NCBI RefSeq assembly: GCF_015182315.1
Contig: NZ_PRDL01000001.1
Span: 1,736,001 to 1,800,000 of the forward strand
Source: Cellvibrio polysaccharolyticus
GTDB taxonomy: Bacteria > Pseudomonadota > Gammaproteobacteria > Pseudomonadales > Cellvibrionaceae
Direction of reading: 5' to 3'
Length of the DNA: 64,000 nucleotides
The notes beneath the pieces were generated by a model. It saw only the letters and a program-made list of their open reading frames with translations, ran no database searches and was not told the DNA's origin. Below, one piece after another: positions 45,876-53,764 of the stretch. The first letter of the stretch is position 1. Every line of letters begins with the position of its first letter. Both the position numbers and the translations under genes were made by a program.

Positions 45876-46673
45876 TCATGCTACATGAGCCAACTCGGTT
45901 TGTTGATAAAAAAATTCCTCGAACTCCTTTGGCGGCACATAACCCAACGCACTGTGAAGCCGACGGTTATTAAACCATTCAACCCATACAAGTGTCGCCA
46001 TCTCCACAGCATCAAGATTTTTCCACGGTGCGCTCTTATGGATAACCTCGGTTTTGTAGAGTCCATTAATCGTTTCAGCTAAGGCGTTATCGTAAGAATC
46101 GCCCACGCTCCCAACCGACGCATTAAATCCTGCCTCAGCAAGGCGTTCGGTGTAGCTGATGGATAAATATTGGCTGCCCCTGTCACTGTGATGAATCACG
46201 CCACGCGGTTTTCCTCTTGCCCACAATGCCTGCTCCAATGCATCCAGAATTAAATCCGCCTGCATTGTCGTCATCGCTCGCCAACCAACAATGCGACGTG
46301 AAAATACATCGATTACAAAGGCGACATAGACAAAGCCTGACCAGGTGGCGACGTAAGTAATGTCGGCAACCCAAAGTTGATTTGGCTTGTCCGCTTTAAA
46401 GTGACGGTTAACCAGATCTTGCGGGCAATGTGCCTTGTGATCGGGGATCGTTGTTTTACACTTTTTGCCACGACGCACACCTTCAATACCCAATTGACGC
46501 ATGAGCCGCTCAACGGTACAACGAGCCACATCAAACCCCTCTCTACGCAGTTGTTTCCAGATTTTTCGCGCACCATAATTGCGATTACTCTCAGTCCAAA
46601 CACGCTGTATTTCAACGACTAAACGCTCATCCTGCTGAATTCGCCGCGCCCGCAACTCGGGTGTTTTCTCCAA
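45876..46673 (-). CDS. IS3-family transposase OrfB (DDE integrase core)
   Basis: A 265-residue frame with the HTH-like N-terminal domain (NYGARKIWKQLRREG) and the rve core: first Asp in LWVADITYV, second in HHSDRGSQY and Glu in NALAETINGLYKTE, followed by the usual FNNRRLHSALGYVPP end. All three catalytic residues are present, so the element may be active. The true product is probably the OrfAB fusion, because family sequence continues upstream of the first ATG (HFVDAHKSVFGVEPICQQLQ, then IAPSTYYRHK) in the -1 frame relative to orfA. Confidence 0.93.
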   Translation of the reverse strand: MEKTPELRARRIQQDERLVVEIQRVWTESNRNYGARKIWKQLRREGFDVARCTVERLMRQLGIEGVRRGKKCKTTIPDHKAHCPQDLVNRHFKADKPNQLWVADITYVATWSGFVYVAFVIDVFSRRIVGWRAMTTMQADLILDALEQALWARGKPRGVIHHSDRGSQYLSISYTERLAEAGFNASVGSVGDSYDNALAETINGLYKTEVIHKSAPWKNLDAVEMATLVWVEWFNNRRLHSALGYVPPKEFEEFFYQQTELAHVA

Positions 46674-46768
46674 TTGCTTGTGCCGATAATACGTTGATGG
46701 TGCAATCTGTAACTGCTGACAAATCGGCTCGACACCAAAAACACTTTTATGGGCATCAACAAAGTGGA

Positions 46769-47092
46769 TTAGAGTTTCGGTTTGCGGTCGAGCTCCGCCT
46801 GGGCAAAAAAAGCCGAGGCTAAACGCAGGATTTCATTCGCACGTTTGAGTTCACGGTTCTCGCGCTCCAAGGCTTTAACTCGCTCGGATTCGGTAACGTT
46901 TGCAGTGTCGGGAGCGGCGCTATTGGATTCGATTCGGTTTATCCATGCACGGAGTGTTTCAGGTGTACAGCCAATCTTGCCGGCAACAGAAGTGATCGCC
47001 GCCCAGCGCGAGCTGTGATCTTGTTCGGTGGTGAGCACAAGCCTTACAGCTCGTTCACGCGTTTCAGGTGAATATCCGGGTCTCTTTTTCAT
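46769..47092 (-). CDS. IS3-family transposase OrfA
   Basis: A 107-residue DNA-binding protein: helix-turn-helix (about 8-60, with GKIGCTPETLRAWINR) followed by a leucine-zipper segment (SERVKALERENRELKRANEI). It binds the element ends and regulates or fuses with OrfB. ATG at 47092. Confidence 0.93.
   Translation of the reverse strand: MKKRPGYSPETRERAVRLVLTTEQDHSSRWAAITSVAGKIGCTPETLRAWINRIESNSAAPDTANVTESERVKALERENRELKRANEILRLASAFFAQAELDRKPKL
46805..46811 (-). promoter_or_regulatory. Candidate -1 ribosomal frameshift site (T7)
   Basis: A run of seven T (minus strand) near the end of orfA. Slipping back one base there leads through an open frame into OrfB, restoring the family sequence between the two frames. 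Confidence 0.65.
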
Positions 47093-47648
47093 AGGTTAAT
47101 TCTCTCAAGAAAGTTAGCCTCCGACAAACCCGGAGCGATTCAATATCCATTGCTTCCAAATCTTCTAAGACAAAATTATTAATATTAAATACTGTCTTTT
47201 TACTTAAAAGAAGGATCATGAAACTATCATCATAATGCATAAAAACAACAATTCCTCCTGTTGCTTTAATGATGTTGGTTGCAGCATTTACTAGATAATC
47301 CATTGCTTTTTCGGTGAGTTCAATGAAGGATTTAGAGTCTTTATTTTCTAATGATAGATAATTATTTAGTAGGATTTGCAAAGGATAGGCATTGGTGTTT
47401 GGATCAAAATTTCCCAAAGCCTTAGGTCTTCGCTTATAGGATTTGTCTGTTGATGCTATAAATCTCTGAAGAATAGAAGAGTTTTTGTCGAATTCACCTT
47501 TTGGATTAATTATTTTTTTTGCATTTTTATCATCTATTTTTTTATCTAGTTCGTGCGCTATTACGTGATGAATGTTCAAGAAAATATCCTCTTTTAGATT
47601 GATTGCAATTAATTTTTTTGTTTTATTTCCGATTTTTACAAAAATCAC
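47064..47648 (-). pseudogene. NdpA-like nucleoid protein, N-terminal half (split by IS)
   Basis: From the GTG at 47648 the frame encodes NdpA/YejK-like N-terminal sequence (NIHHVIAHELDKK, FDPNTNAYPLQILLNNYL, FIELTEKAMDYLVNAA, GGIVVFMHYDDSFMILLL). Host coding ends at about 47146 with the stretch LEDLEAMDI; the last residues of the open frame (SLRVCRRLTFLRE...) come from the insertion element and run into the orfA start. The start overlaps the preceding lipoprotein gene by 26 bases. NA37 proteins bind the nucleoid; the role in this AT-rich operon is unknown. Confidence 0.78.
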
Positions 47649-47970
47649 TTTGTTGTTTTTTATATTTCAATGGTGGTTTTTCTTCGGCCACCGATGCTCG
47701 TTGTTGCTCTGCAAAGAGTGCTTCACATTCTTTTGTCGTGGCTTCGCCTGTCGAGTTGTTGATGTATTTGACGGAGTGATGCTGAGGCCCCCAAATTTGC
47801 ATGACGCAGGAGCTGTTGACTTGCCGTTGTGCTAGCTGTTCGGATATGTTTTCTCTAAATAACTCCCAGGTGGAGCCATCTTTACTTGTATAGAACGAAT
47901 AAGTTTCCTGATGAGCACAACTAGTGAGAAACACGGATAGGCAAAGAGTGGTAAGAATTGAGCGTCTCAT
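47623..47970 (-). CDS. Small lipoprotein of unknown function
   Basis: A 115-residue protein with a clear lipoprotein signal (MRRSILTTLCLSVFLTSC). The mature part is polar (YSFYTSKDGSTWELFREN, then a Cys in SSCVMQIWG and another in TKECEALF) and ends in a basic tail. I do not recognise a family. It overlaps the NdpA-like start by 26 bases and lies 41 bases after the XRE gene, all on the minus strand. Confidence 0.65.
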   Translation of the reverse strand: MRRSILTTLCLSVFLTSCAHQETYSFYTSKDGSTWELFRENISEQLAQRQVNSSCVMQIWGPQHHSVKYINNSTGEATTKECEALFAEQQRASVAEEKPPLKYKKQQSDFCKNRK

Positions 47971-48011
47971 ACAATTTCCTTATTGATACTGAACTTTCTT
48001 GTAGATGTTAC

Positions 48012-48320
48012 TTAGTTTGTTCCGGTTTTTGTGTCCGGTTTCTGTACCGCACCGGCCATGTTTTCGAAGTTGTTCACCAAGGCAGCACTTCGAGGTGCCA
48101 GACCTTCTGATAAAGGTACAGTCCTGTTTCCTGTGATCACATACAACACGTCAACACCCGCTCCAGCAATGGCTGCTAAATAAGTAGCATCCGGGCTGAG
48201 ATCACCTTTTTCGTAGTTAAATTGGGCAGTTTTGCTCACTCCAGCGGTAGCGCCGAAGTCTGCTTGATTAGACCCCAAACGTTCTCTTTCCGCCCTTGAG
48301 CGGTCTCCAATGTTCAACAA
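48012..48320 (-). CDS. XRE-family phage-type repressor
   Basis: A 102-residue helix-turn-helix protein. ERLGSNQADFGATAGVSKTA and QFNYEKGDLSPDATYLAAIA followed by AGVDVLYVITG is the common prophage repressor pattern. The start is a TTG at 48320 with a strong AGGAG site five bases upstream. Divergent from the ribbon-helix-helix gene. A TGTTCAACA sequence covers its start, suggesting self-control. Confidence 0.85.
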   Translation of the reverse strand: MLNIGDRSRAERERLGSNQADFGATAGVSKTAQFNYEKGDLSPDATYLAAIAGAGVDVLYVITGNRTVPLSEGLAPRSAALVNNFENMAGAVQKPDTKTGTN

Positions 48321-48381
48321 ACGGCTCCTTTTTTAAGTTGACGTTCACATTTGTTGAGTTAACGTGATTGTGTGTTCAACA
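48311..48381. promoter_or_regulatory. Divergent operator region with two TGTTCAACA sites
   Basis: TGTTCAACA occurs at 48311-48319 (over the XRE start codon) and 48373-48381 (before the RHH gene), 62 bases apart, with related GTTGA/TTAAC sequence between. The arrangement resembles a phage-type divergent switch. Confidence 0.5.
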
Positions 48382-48399
48382 TTTAAGGAACTTTAAGCC

Positions 48400-48603
48400 A
48401 TGGCACGAAAAACCGCTACCCCGCGAGGGCGCCAACGCATCCAAGTGATGGTGACCTTACCCCCGGAACTCCGTAAACGTGTTGAACAGCTGGGCAAGGC
48501 CGAAAAGCGCAGCATGACCAGCATTTGCCGCCGCATGGTGGTGGATGCGCTGGAGCGTATAGAACCCCCTAAAACTACCCGCCCAAAAGGAGCGCGCATA
48601 TGA
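48400..48603 (+). CDS. Arc-like ribbon-helix-helix DNA-binding protein
   Basis: A 67-residue protein with a basic N-terminal arm (ARKTATPRGRQR), a beta strand (IQVMVTLP) and two helices (PELRKRVEQLGKAEKRS, then MTSICRRMVVDALERI). This is the ribbon-helix-helix pattern of plasmid and phage regulators. Divergent from the XRE gene. Its stop overlaps the start of a tiny downstream frame. Confidence 0.75.
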   Translation: MARKTATPRGRQRIQVMVTLPPELRKRVEQLGKAEKRSMTSICRRMVVDALERIEPPKTTRPKGARI

Positions 48604-48674
48604 ATCAGCACTGCATTAGGCTAGGTGCTTATCTCAATTGGTGGGCGGGGCGAGCCTTGGTTTGCTCTTTCTGA
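48600..48674 (+). CDS. Tiny coupled ORF, probably truncated phage gene
   Basis: A 24-codon frame (MNQHCIRLGAYLNWWAGRAL plus four residues) begins with an ATGA overlap and a strong AGGAG site seven bases upstream (48588-48592). The signal is good but the product is too short to identify; it may be the stump of a longer phage gene. Confidence 0.35.
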   Translation: MNQHCIRLGAYLNWWAGRALVCSF

Positions 48675-48908
48675 AGTACAGCAAATTATGACGCACACAA
48701 ATGAACGGGTAACGAAAGGTTGCCAGGCTGGCCATGCAATAGAGTAGATGCCGATTGATATAACGCTGTGGGGGGAGTTCTAGAAATTCGAGACAATAAA
48801 AAAGGGGCCTTTCGGCCCCTTTTTCTATGGTGTTCAGTTGTTCTTGTTCACCATTTTTGTTCAGTTCTTGTTCGGTAAGTGTTTGCTAACCGTACAAGCC
48901 TTTAAAAT
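48675..48908. other. Intergenic stretch between island and tRNA-Ala
   Basis: No gene is supported. It holds the bidirectional terminator at 48798 and a region with repeated TTGTTC/GTTCA words (48833-48872). It would be the place to look for an att site next to the tRNA 3' end; I found no second copy of the tRNA end. Confidence 0.4.
48798..48824. terminator. Bidirectional terminator
   Basis: AAAAAAGGGGCC / GGCCCCTTTTT hairpin. On the minus strand it lies downstream of tRNA-Ala, on the plus strand downstream of the ribbon-helix-helix gene. Confidence 0.9.
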
Positions 48909-48984
48909 TGGTGGAGCTTAGCGGGATCGAACCGCTGACCTCAACACTGCCAGTGTTGCGCTCTCCCAGCTGAGCTAAAGCCCC
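48909..48984 (-). tRNA. tRNA-Ala(GGC)
   Basis: A 76-base cloverleaf on the minus strand: acceptor GGGGCTT...AAGCTCC, D-arm TAGCTCAGCTGGGAGAG, anticodon stem CAACA/TGTTG with loop CTGGCAG (anticodon GGC), T-arm GGTTCGATCC and an encoded CCA. It lies downstream of gltX on the same strand. Its 3' end faces the foreign island, as with many integration sites. Confidence 0.96.
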
Positions 48985-49123
48985 AAGTCTTGCTTTTCAC
49001 TTCGTCCTGAAGTGGGGCGCATTTTATCAATAACGCCGGGGGTGTCAAGCAGAAATTCACATTTGTTGCTGATTTTCTGCTTTTCTTCCTTTTTCCAATT
49101 CCTTTTATAAATCAATTGGTTAA

Positions 49124-50626
49124 CTATTGAGCATCCGCTGGTTCAGCGCCCAGTTGCAGGTAGGTCTTTTCCAGGGCTTTTTGTTTGTTCTTGCCAAAAC
49201 CGCCCAGGGCGTTGATGGCGTGGCGCAAACGGGCGCGGCTCATGTCCGGGCCGATAATTTCCATGGAGTCGACCACCGAGAAAGAGGCGGTGGTGCCGGC
49301 GATGGATACAAACACCGGTGCCAGGGCGTCTTTTACCTTAATGGACATTTGGTCGGCGAGCAGTTTGAGTTCACCGAATATGGCATCGCGGTTCCAGAAG
49401 CGCAGGGCTTCCAGGCGCCACAAGGCGTATTGCAGGAATTCTTTTTGCTGTTCTATATCCAGCTTGTTGCCGCTGAAGTTGGCTTCGGTCAACGGCAACA
49501 TGCCGGAGAAGAGGAAGCTGGCCAGCGGTGCAAAGTCGCTCAGGGTGTTCATGCGCGGCTGGGCGTGCGGCAGAATTTGCAGCAGGTTTTCTTTATTGAA
49601 AGCCCAATCGTGCAGGCGGGTGGCCAGCTGCTCGGTGTTGAGGTCTTCACGAATCCACATGCCGTTTAACCAGTTCAGCTTGTCCACATCAAAGATGGGG
49701 CCGCCGAGGGATACACGGTTGAGGTCAAAGTGCGCCTGCATTTCCGGCAGCGAGAATTTTTCGCGCTCGTCCGGCATGGACCAGCCCATGCGGCCCAAGT
49801 AGTTGAGCATGGCTTCGGGCAGGTAACCGGCGTTGCGGTAGTAAAGAATGCTGGTGGGGTTTTTGCGCTTGCTGAGTTTGGATTTGTCCGGGTTGCGCAG
49901 CAATGGCAAGTGGCAGAGCACCGGCGCTTGCCAGCCGAAGTATTCGTACAGTTTGAGGTGCTTGGGCGCGGAGTTGATCCACTCTTCACCACGAATTACG
50001 TGGGTGATTTCCATCAGGTGATCGTCTACCACGTTGGCGAGGTGGTAAGTCGGCATGCCATCGGCTTTCAGCAGTACCTGCATATCCACTTGCGACCATT
50101 CGATTTCGATCTTGCCGCGCAGCATATCGTCGATTTCGCATACGCCTTCGGTGGGCAATTTCATGCGAATAACGTAAGGCTCGCCAGCGTCGAGGCGGCG
50201 TTGTACTTCTTCAGCAGAAAGTTTCAGGCCGCGACCGTCGTAAATCTGGGCCTCGCCGCGTGCGGCTTGTTCGCGACGCATTTCGTCCAGCTCTTCGGAG
50301 GTGGCGAAGCAATAAAAGGCGTGGCCTTTTTCTACCAGCTCCAGCGCGTATTTGCCGTAGATGTCCATACGCTCGCTTTGGCGGTAAGGGCCATTGGGGC
50401 CGCCAACATCCGGGCCTTCATCCCACTCGATACCTAACCAGCGCAGGCTGTCGAGAATCGCTTGTTCCGATTCCGGTGTGCTGCGGGTTTGGTCGGTGTC
50501 TTCAATACGCAGTAAAAACTGGCCGCCGTACTGACGGGCAAAGCAGAGATTGAACAGGGCAATATAGGCGGTGCCTACGTGCGGATCGCCGGTGGGAGAG
50601 GGCGCAATGCGTGTGCGTACAGTCAT
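49124..50626 (-). CDS. gltX: Glutamyl-tRNA synthetase
   Basis: A 500-residue class I synthetase. The HIGH-equivalent is PSPTGDPHVGTAY and the KMSKS-equivalent KLSKRKNP. RIEDTDQTRS, GEEWINSAPKHLKLYE and RMGWSMPDEREKF are usual GltX segments. It charges tRNA-Glu in the cytoplasm. Its linkage to a tRNA-Ala gene is common in gammaproteobacteria. Confidence 0.96.
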   Translation of the reverse strand: MTVRTRIAPSPTGDPHVGTAYIALFNLCFARQYGGQFLLRIEDTDQTRSTPESEQAILDSLRWLGIEWDEGPDVGGPNGPYRQSERMDIYGKYALELVEKGHAFYCFATSEELDEMRREQAARGEAQIYDGRGLKLSAEEVQRRLDAGEPYVIRMKLPTEGVCEIDDMLRGKIEIEWSQVDMQVLLKADGMPTYHLANVVDDHLMEITHVIRGEEWINSAPKHLKLYEYFGWQAPVLCHLPLLRNPDKSKLSKRKNPTSILYYRNAGYLPEAMLNYLGRMGWSMPDEREKFSLPEMQAHFDLNRVSLGGPIFDVDKLNWLNGMWIREDLNTEQLATRLHDWAFNKENLLQILPHAQPRMNTLSDFAPLASFLFSGMLPLTEANFSGNKLDIEQQKEFLQYALWRLEALRFWNRDAIFGELKLLADQMSIKVKDALAPVFVSIAGTTASFSVVDSMEIIGPDMSRARLRHAINALGGFGKNKQKALEKTYLQLGAEPADAQ

Positions 50627-50709
50627 GAAGAGTAACCCGTCTTTCAGGAATGGTGGACGAAAAGACGGGCATTATACGTCAGGTTGCGAGGCTGTTGATA
50701 ATCGTCCGG

Positions 50710-51120
50710 TTATTCGTTGCCGAGGGATTCATCCCAAAAGGAGGCTTCAATTTTATGGCCGTCCGGGTCGAGTACAAAACCGCCGTAATAAGCGTCGCCA
50801 TACATCGGGCGCGGGCCGGGGGCGCCGTCATCAATACCGCCTGCTTTCAGCGCTGCAGCATGAAAGGCATTTACCTGTTCCTTGCTGGTGGCGAAGAAGC
50901 CGATGTGAAAGCCGTTGCCGATGCTGGCCGGTTGTTCGTTATGGGGAACCTGTACCCAGAATTCCGGGTAGAGTTTGCCGTAAGCTGTTGCACCCGGATG
51001 CTCCAGAATGCGTTTGGCGCCCAGTGTTGCCATCACCGCGTCGTAAAAGGCCTGCGCGCGCGGGTAATCATTGGTGCCAATGGATATATGGGATACAACG
51101 CTCGGGTTTTCATCGCTCAT
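50710..51120 (-). CDS. VOC-superfamily (glyoxalase/bleomycin resistance-like) protein
   Basis: A 136-residue protein with two beta-alpha-beta-beta-beta units. HISIGTNDYPRAQAFYDAVM gives the first metal His, NGFHIGFFA the second region, and FVLDPDGHKIEASFW the C-terminal Glu. These enzymes act on varied small molecules; the substrate is unknown. A single gene preceding the divergent histidine kinase gene. Confidence 0.85.
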   Translation of the reverse strand: MSDENPSVVSHISIGTNDYPRAQAFYDAVMATLGAKRILEHPGATAYGKLYPEFWVQVPHNEQPASIGNGFHIGFFATSKEQVNAFHAAALKAGGIDDGAPGPRPMYGDAYYGGFVLDPDGHKIEASFWDESLGNE

Positions 51121-51329
51121 GGTGCTGCTCCTTATTAATAGCTGTGTTGTTAACGGCGGTGTTAATGACTTTGCGTCAATGGCGGCGGGTAGTGCCAGGC
51201 TTCAGTGTAGCTATGGCCGCGACAGCCTGTGTCAGCAGGGTCTCATCATGGCTCCTTAATTTTTGCGCATTTATTCCTTACACTCGGTTAATGAGACCGA
51301 TTACCACCCACGAATAGCCCTGAGTTGTC

Positions 51330-52739
51330 ATGCAAAAACTTTCCCTCACAACCAAACTCGCGCTGGTGCTAAGCGCATTGTCGCTGGCGCTGATTCTGAC
51401 GATTTTGATGGTGATCAAAACCAGCTTTGATAAGGGTTTTGACCGCTACATCAATCGCAGTATCGCGGTGCGGATGGAAGCGCTGGCCGAGCATCTGGCG
51501 AATAACGCCGAGGTGGTGCCAGCGCTACTGCAAAATCGCCGTAACTGGGACCGCTATTTGCGCGGCTATTACCGCGATCTTGCCGGTGATCATGAGCCGG
51601 GCAATGAGCCACAGCCCGAGGCGCGTCACGGTAAAGAGGGCGATCCGTTTGGCCCTGGCGGTCGCCGTTATGTGTGGTTATTGAATGCCGAAGCGATGCC
51701 AGGAAGACACGGCGCTGTGCCGCCGCCGGAAATGTTGCGCACCCGCCCGGTGATTGTTAACCGTGAAGTGATGGGGCACATCGCCTGGCTACCGGTGAAA
51801 GCGCGCGATAATGCCCTGGATGCCTTGTTTGCTGCGCACCAGCACCGCCTGTTTGCCTGGATCGCCTTTTTTGCCGTACTCGGCAGCTGTTTGTTGGCCT
51901 GGCCGCTATCCCGTTTTCTGGTAAACCCGATCCGCCGTTTGTCCAAAGCCATGCATGCCTTGATGCAGCGGGATTATCAGCAGCGGGTACCGATTGAGTC
52001 GCGCGATGAGCTGGGTGTTCTCGCCAGCGACTTCAACCTGATGGCGCAAACCCTCGAAGAACATGACGCGCAACAGCGCCAATGGTTGGCGGATATTTCC
52101 CACGAATTGCGCACGCCGCTGGGCGTATTAAAAGGCGAGCTGGAAGCGATTGAAGACGGCGTCATGGTGCTGGACGATTCCCGTGTGCGCTCGCTGTCTG
52201 AAGAAGTTAACCAGCTGGCGCGGCTGGTGGACGATTTGCATCAACTGGCGGTTACGCAGATGTCCCATTTGCGTTATCAGTTTGAAACGGTGGATCTCGC
52301 TGCGTTTATGCAGCAATTGTCTTACCGGTTGGAGTCGATGATGCAGCAGGCCGGTTTGCAGTGGCATTTACACGCCGGTGAAACGCCGTTGCTGGTGCGC
52401 GCCGATAGTCAGCGGCTGGAACAACTGGTAATGAATCTGGTGCAAAATTCCATTCGTTACACCAGCGCCGGTGGGCAGGTAAAAGTGCAAGTGGTGGTAG
52501 ACAACGGCATCACCCTGATTTGGGAAGACTCCGAGCCGGGCATTGACGAGCAGGATCTTGAACACTTGTTCGATCGCTTTTATCGCGTGGAAAACAGCCG
52601 GCAACGTTCGTTGGGCGGCAGCGGTTTGGGTTTATTTATTGTGGCCAATATTGCCGAGGCACACGGTGTAAAACCGCGAGCCGAATCATCGCCCCTCGGT
52701 GGCTTGAAATTGATATTCCGTTTTGCGCCGGTGAATTAA
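51330..52739 (+). CDS. baeS: Sensor histidine kinase, BaeS-like
   Basis: A 469-residue inner-membrane kinase. Helix 1 about 8-30, a periplasmic region of about 140 residues rich in Pro, Glu and His, helix 2 about 174-195, HAMP about 196-250 (RDYQQRVPIESRDELG), phosphoacceptor His258 in DISHELRTPLGVLKGELEAI, and an ATPase domain with NLVQNSIRYT and GGSGLGLFIV. The HAMP/dimerisation sequence is close to E. coli BaeS, an envelope-stress sensor. The cognate regulator follows after about 50 bases. Confidence 0.85.
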   Translation: MQKLSLTTKLALVLSALSLALILTILMVIKTSFDKGFDRYINRSIAVRMEALAEHLANNAEVVPALLQNRRNWDRYLRGYYRDLAGDHEPGNEPQPEARHGKEGDPFGPGGRRYVWLLNAEAMPGRHGAVPPPEMLRTRPVIVNREVMGHIAWLPVKARDNALDALFAAHQHRLFAWIAFFAVLGSCLLAWPLSRFLVNPIRRLSKAMHALMQRDYQQRVPIESRDELGVLASDFNLMAQTLEEHDAQQRQWLADISHELRTPLGVLKGELEAIEDGVMVLDDSRVRSLSEEVNQLARLVDDLHQLAVTQMSHLRYQFETVDLAAFMQQLSYRLESMMQQAGLQWHLHAGETPLLVRADSQRLEQLVMNLVQNSIRYTSAGGQVKVQVVVDNGITLIWEDSEPGIDEQDLEHLFDRFYRVENSRQRSLGGSGLGLFIVANIAEAHGVKPRAESSPLGGLKLIFRFAPVN

Positions 52740-52792
52740 CGGCAAAGATGTTTACGTGACCGGTAAGCCAATATCATCAGTTGAGTAAAATC

Positions 52793-53464
52793 ATGACGCA
52801 TATTTTGATTGTGGAAGACGAACCGAAACTCGCGCACCTTATCGAGCAGTATCTGGCGCGCGAAGCCTACGAGTTTACGCACATTGCTGACGGTAGCGAG
52901 GTGATGCCCTGGTTTAACCAGAACAAAACCGATCTTATCCTGCTGGATTTAAACCTGCCAGGCAAAGACGGCCTTACCCTGTGTCGGGAAATTCGCGCTA
53001 AAAATAATATCCCTATCATTATGACTACGGCGCGGGTGGATGAACTCGACCGCTTGCTTGGCCTGGAGTTGGGCGCTGATGATTATCTGTGCAAACCCTA
53101 CAGCCCGCGTGAACTGGTGGCGCGGGTAAAAGCGGTTTTGCGGCGCGTGCAGCAACCGCAAGATGCGGTGCCGACCAACTTGCCGGTGTTTAATGAAGAT
53201 CAACTCAGCGTAACCATTAATGGTTCTTTACTCTCCTTAACCTCGGTGGAATATGCGCTGTTAAAACGCCTCGCCGAGCACCCCGGGCGAATCTATTCCC
53301 GTGACCAGTTGATGGACAGCATTTACAACGACCACCGCGTAGTGAATGACCGCACCATTGATAGTCACATAAAAAAACTGCGCCGCAAACTCGAAGCGGT
53401 GGATTCGGATGGCGATTGGATTCAGTCGGTTTATGGTGCAGGTTATCGTTTGAAAAACACCTGA
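52793..53464 (+). CDS. baeR: OmpR-family response regulator, BaeR-like
   Basis: A 223-residue regulator. The receiver has EDE acidic pocket (residues 8-10), phosphoacceptor Asp52 in LLDLNLPGKDG and Lys101 in YLCKPYSP; the winged-helix domain follows (LTSVEYALLKRLAEHPG, DRTIDSHIKKLRRKL). The LGLELGADDYLCKPYSPREL segment is BaeR-like. I chose ATG 52793; a TTG at 52781 is an alternative. Paired with the kinase upstream. Confidence 0.87.
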   Translation: MTHILIVEDEPKLAHLIEQYLAREAYEFTHIADGSEVMPWFNQNKTDLILLDLNLPGKDGLTLCREIRAKNNIPIIMTTARVDELDRLLGLELGADDYLCKPYSPRELVARVKAVLRRVQQPQDAVPTNLPVFNEDQLSVTINGSLLSLTSVEYALLKRLAEHPGRIYSRDQLMDSIYNDHRVVNDRTIDSHIKKLRRKLEAVDSDGDWIQSVYGAGYRLKNT

Positions 53465-53471
53465 CAGGTCA

Positions 53472-53597
53472 CTGAAAAACTATCTGCGTTGCAGCAGCTG
53501 CGTTAAAACCAGGTTCAAAATGCTCATTTATATTTTATAAACTCCGCTTTTTCACCTGGTTTTGCCTTGCATCGGCTGCCTCGAAAACGTTTTTCAG
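53472..53597. repeat. Imperfect 44-bp inverted repeat
   Basis: Arms 53472-53515 and 53554-53597 share CTGAAAAAC at the outer and AAAACCAGGT at the inner ends, with partial matching between. It fills most of the gap after the response regulator. It may act as a terminator or be a separate repeat family; the rest of 53465-53764 shows no gene. Confidence 0.6.
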
Positions 53598-53764
53598 CAA
53601 CCTGCCAGGAGCCTCTGAAAAATTACCTGTGTTGTTATCATGGCGTCGCCTCAGGTGCTTGCTTCTGGTAAAAACAGGCTGCTTTTCCGGTTCCTTATTT
53701 CGTCCCTGGTTATTGCTCAATTTCGCGTTAATCTAAACTCGTTAACTACCACGGGAGTGATGAA

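Larger units (their letters stand above)
45834..47145 (-). mobile_element. IS3-family insertion sequence with 3-bp target duplication
   Basis: The element spans 45837-47142 (1306 bp). Its ends are imperfect inverted repeats beginning TGAATCGC on both sides and sharing a TCGGAGGC block, with the TG...CA termini typical of IS3. It is flanked by the direct repeat ATA (45834-45836 and 47143-47145). It carries orfA and orfB on the minus strand and sits inside the NdpA-like gene. Confidence 0.92.

Noticed and set aside
42577..48984. Site-specific integration at tRNA-Ala with an att duplication
   Set aside because: The island does face the tRNA 3' end, but I could not find a second copy of that end near the GH43 boundary, so no attL/attR pair is claimed.
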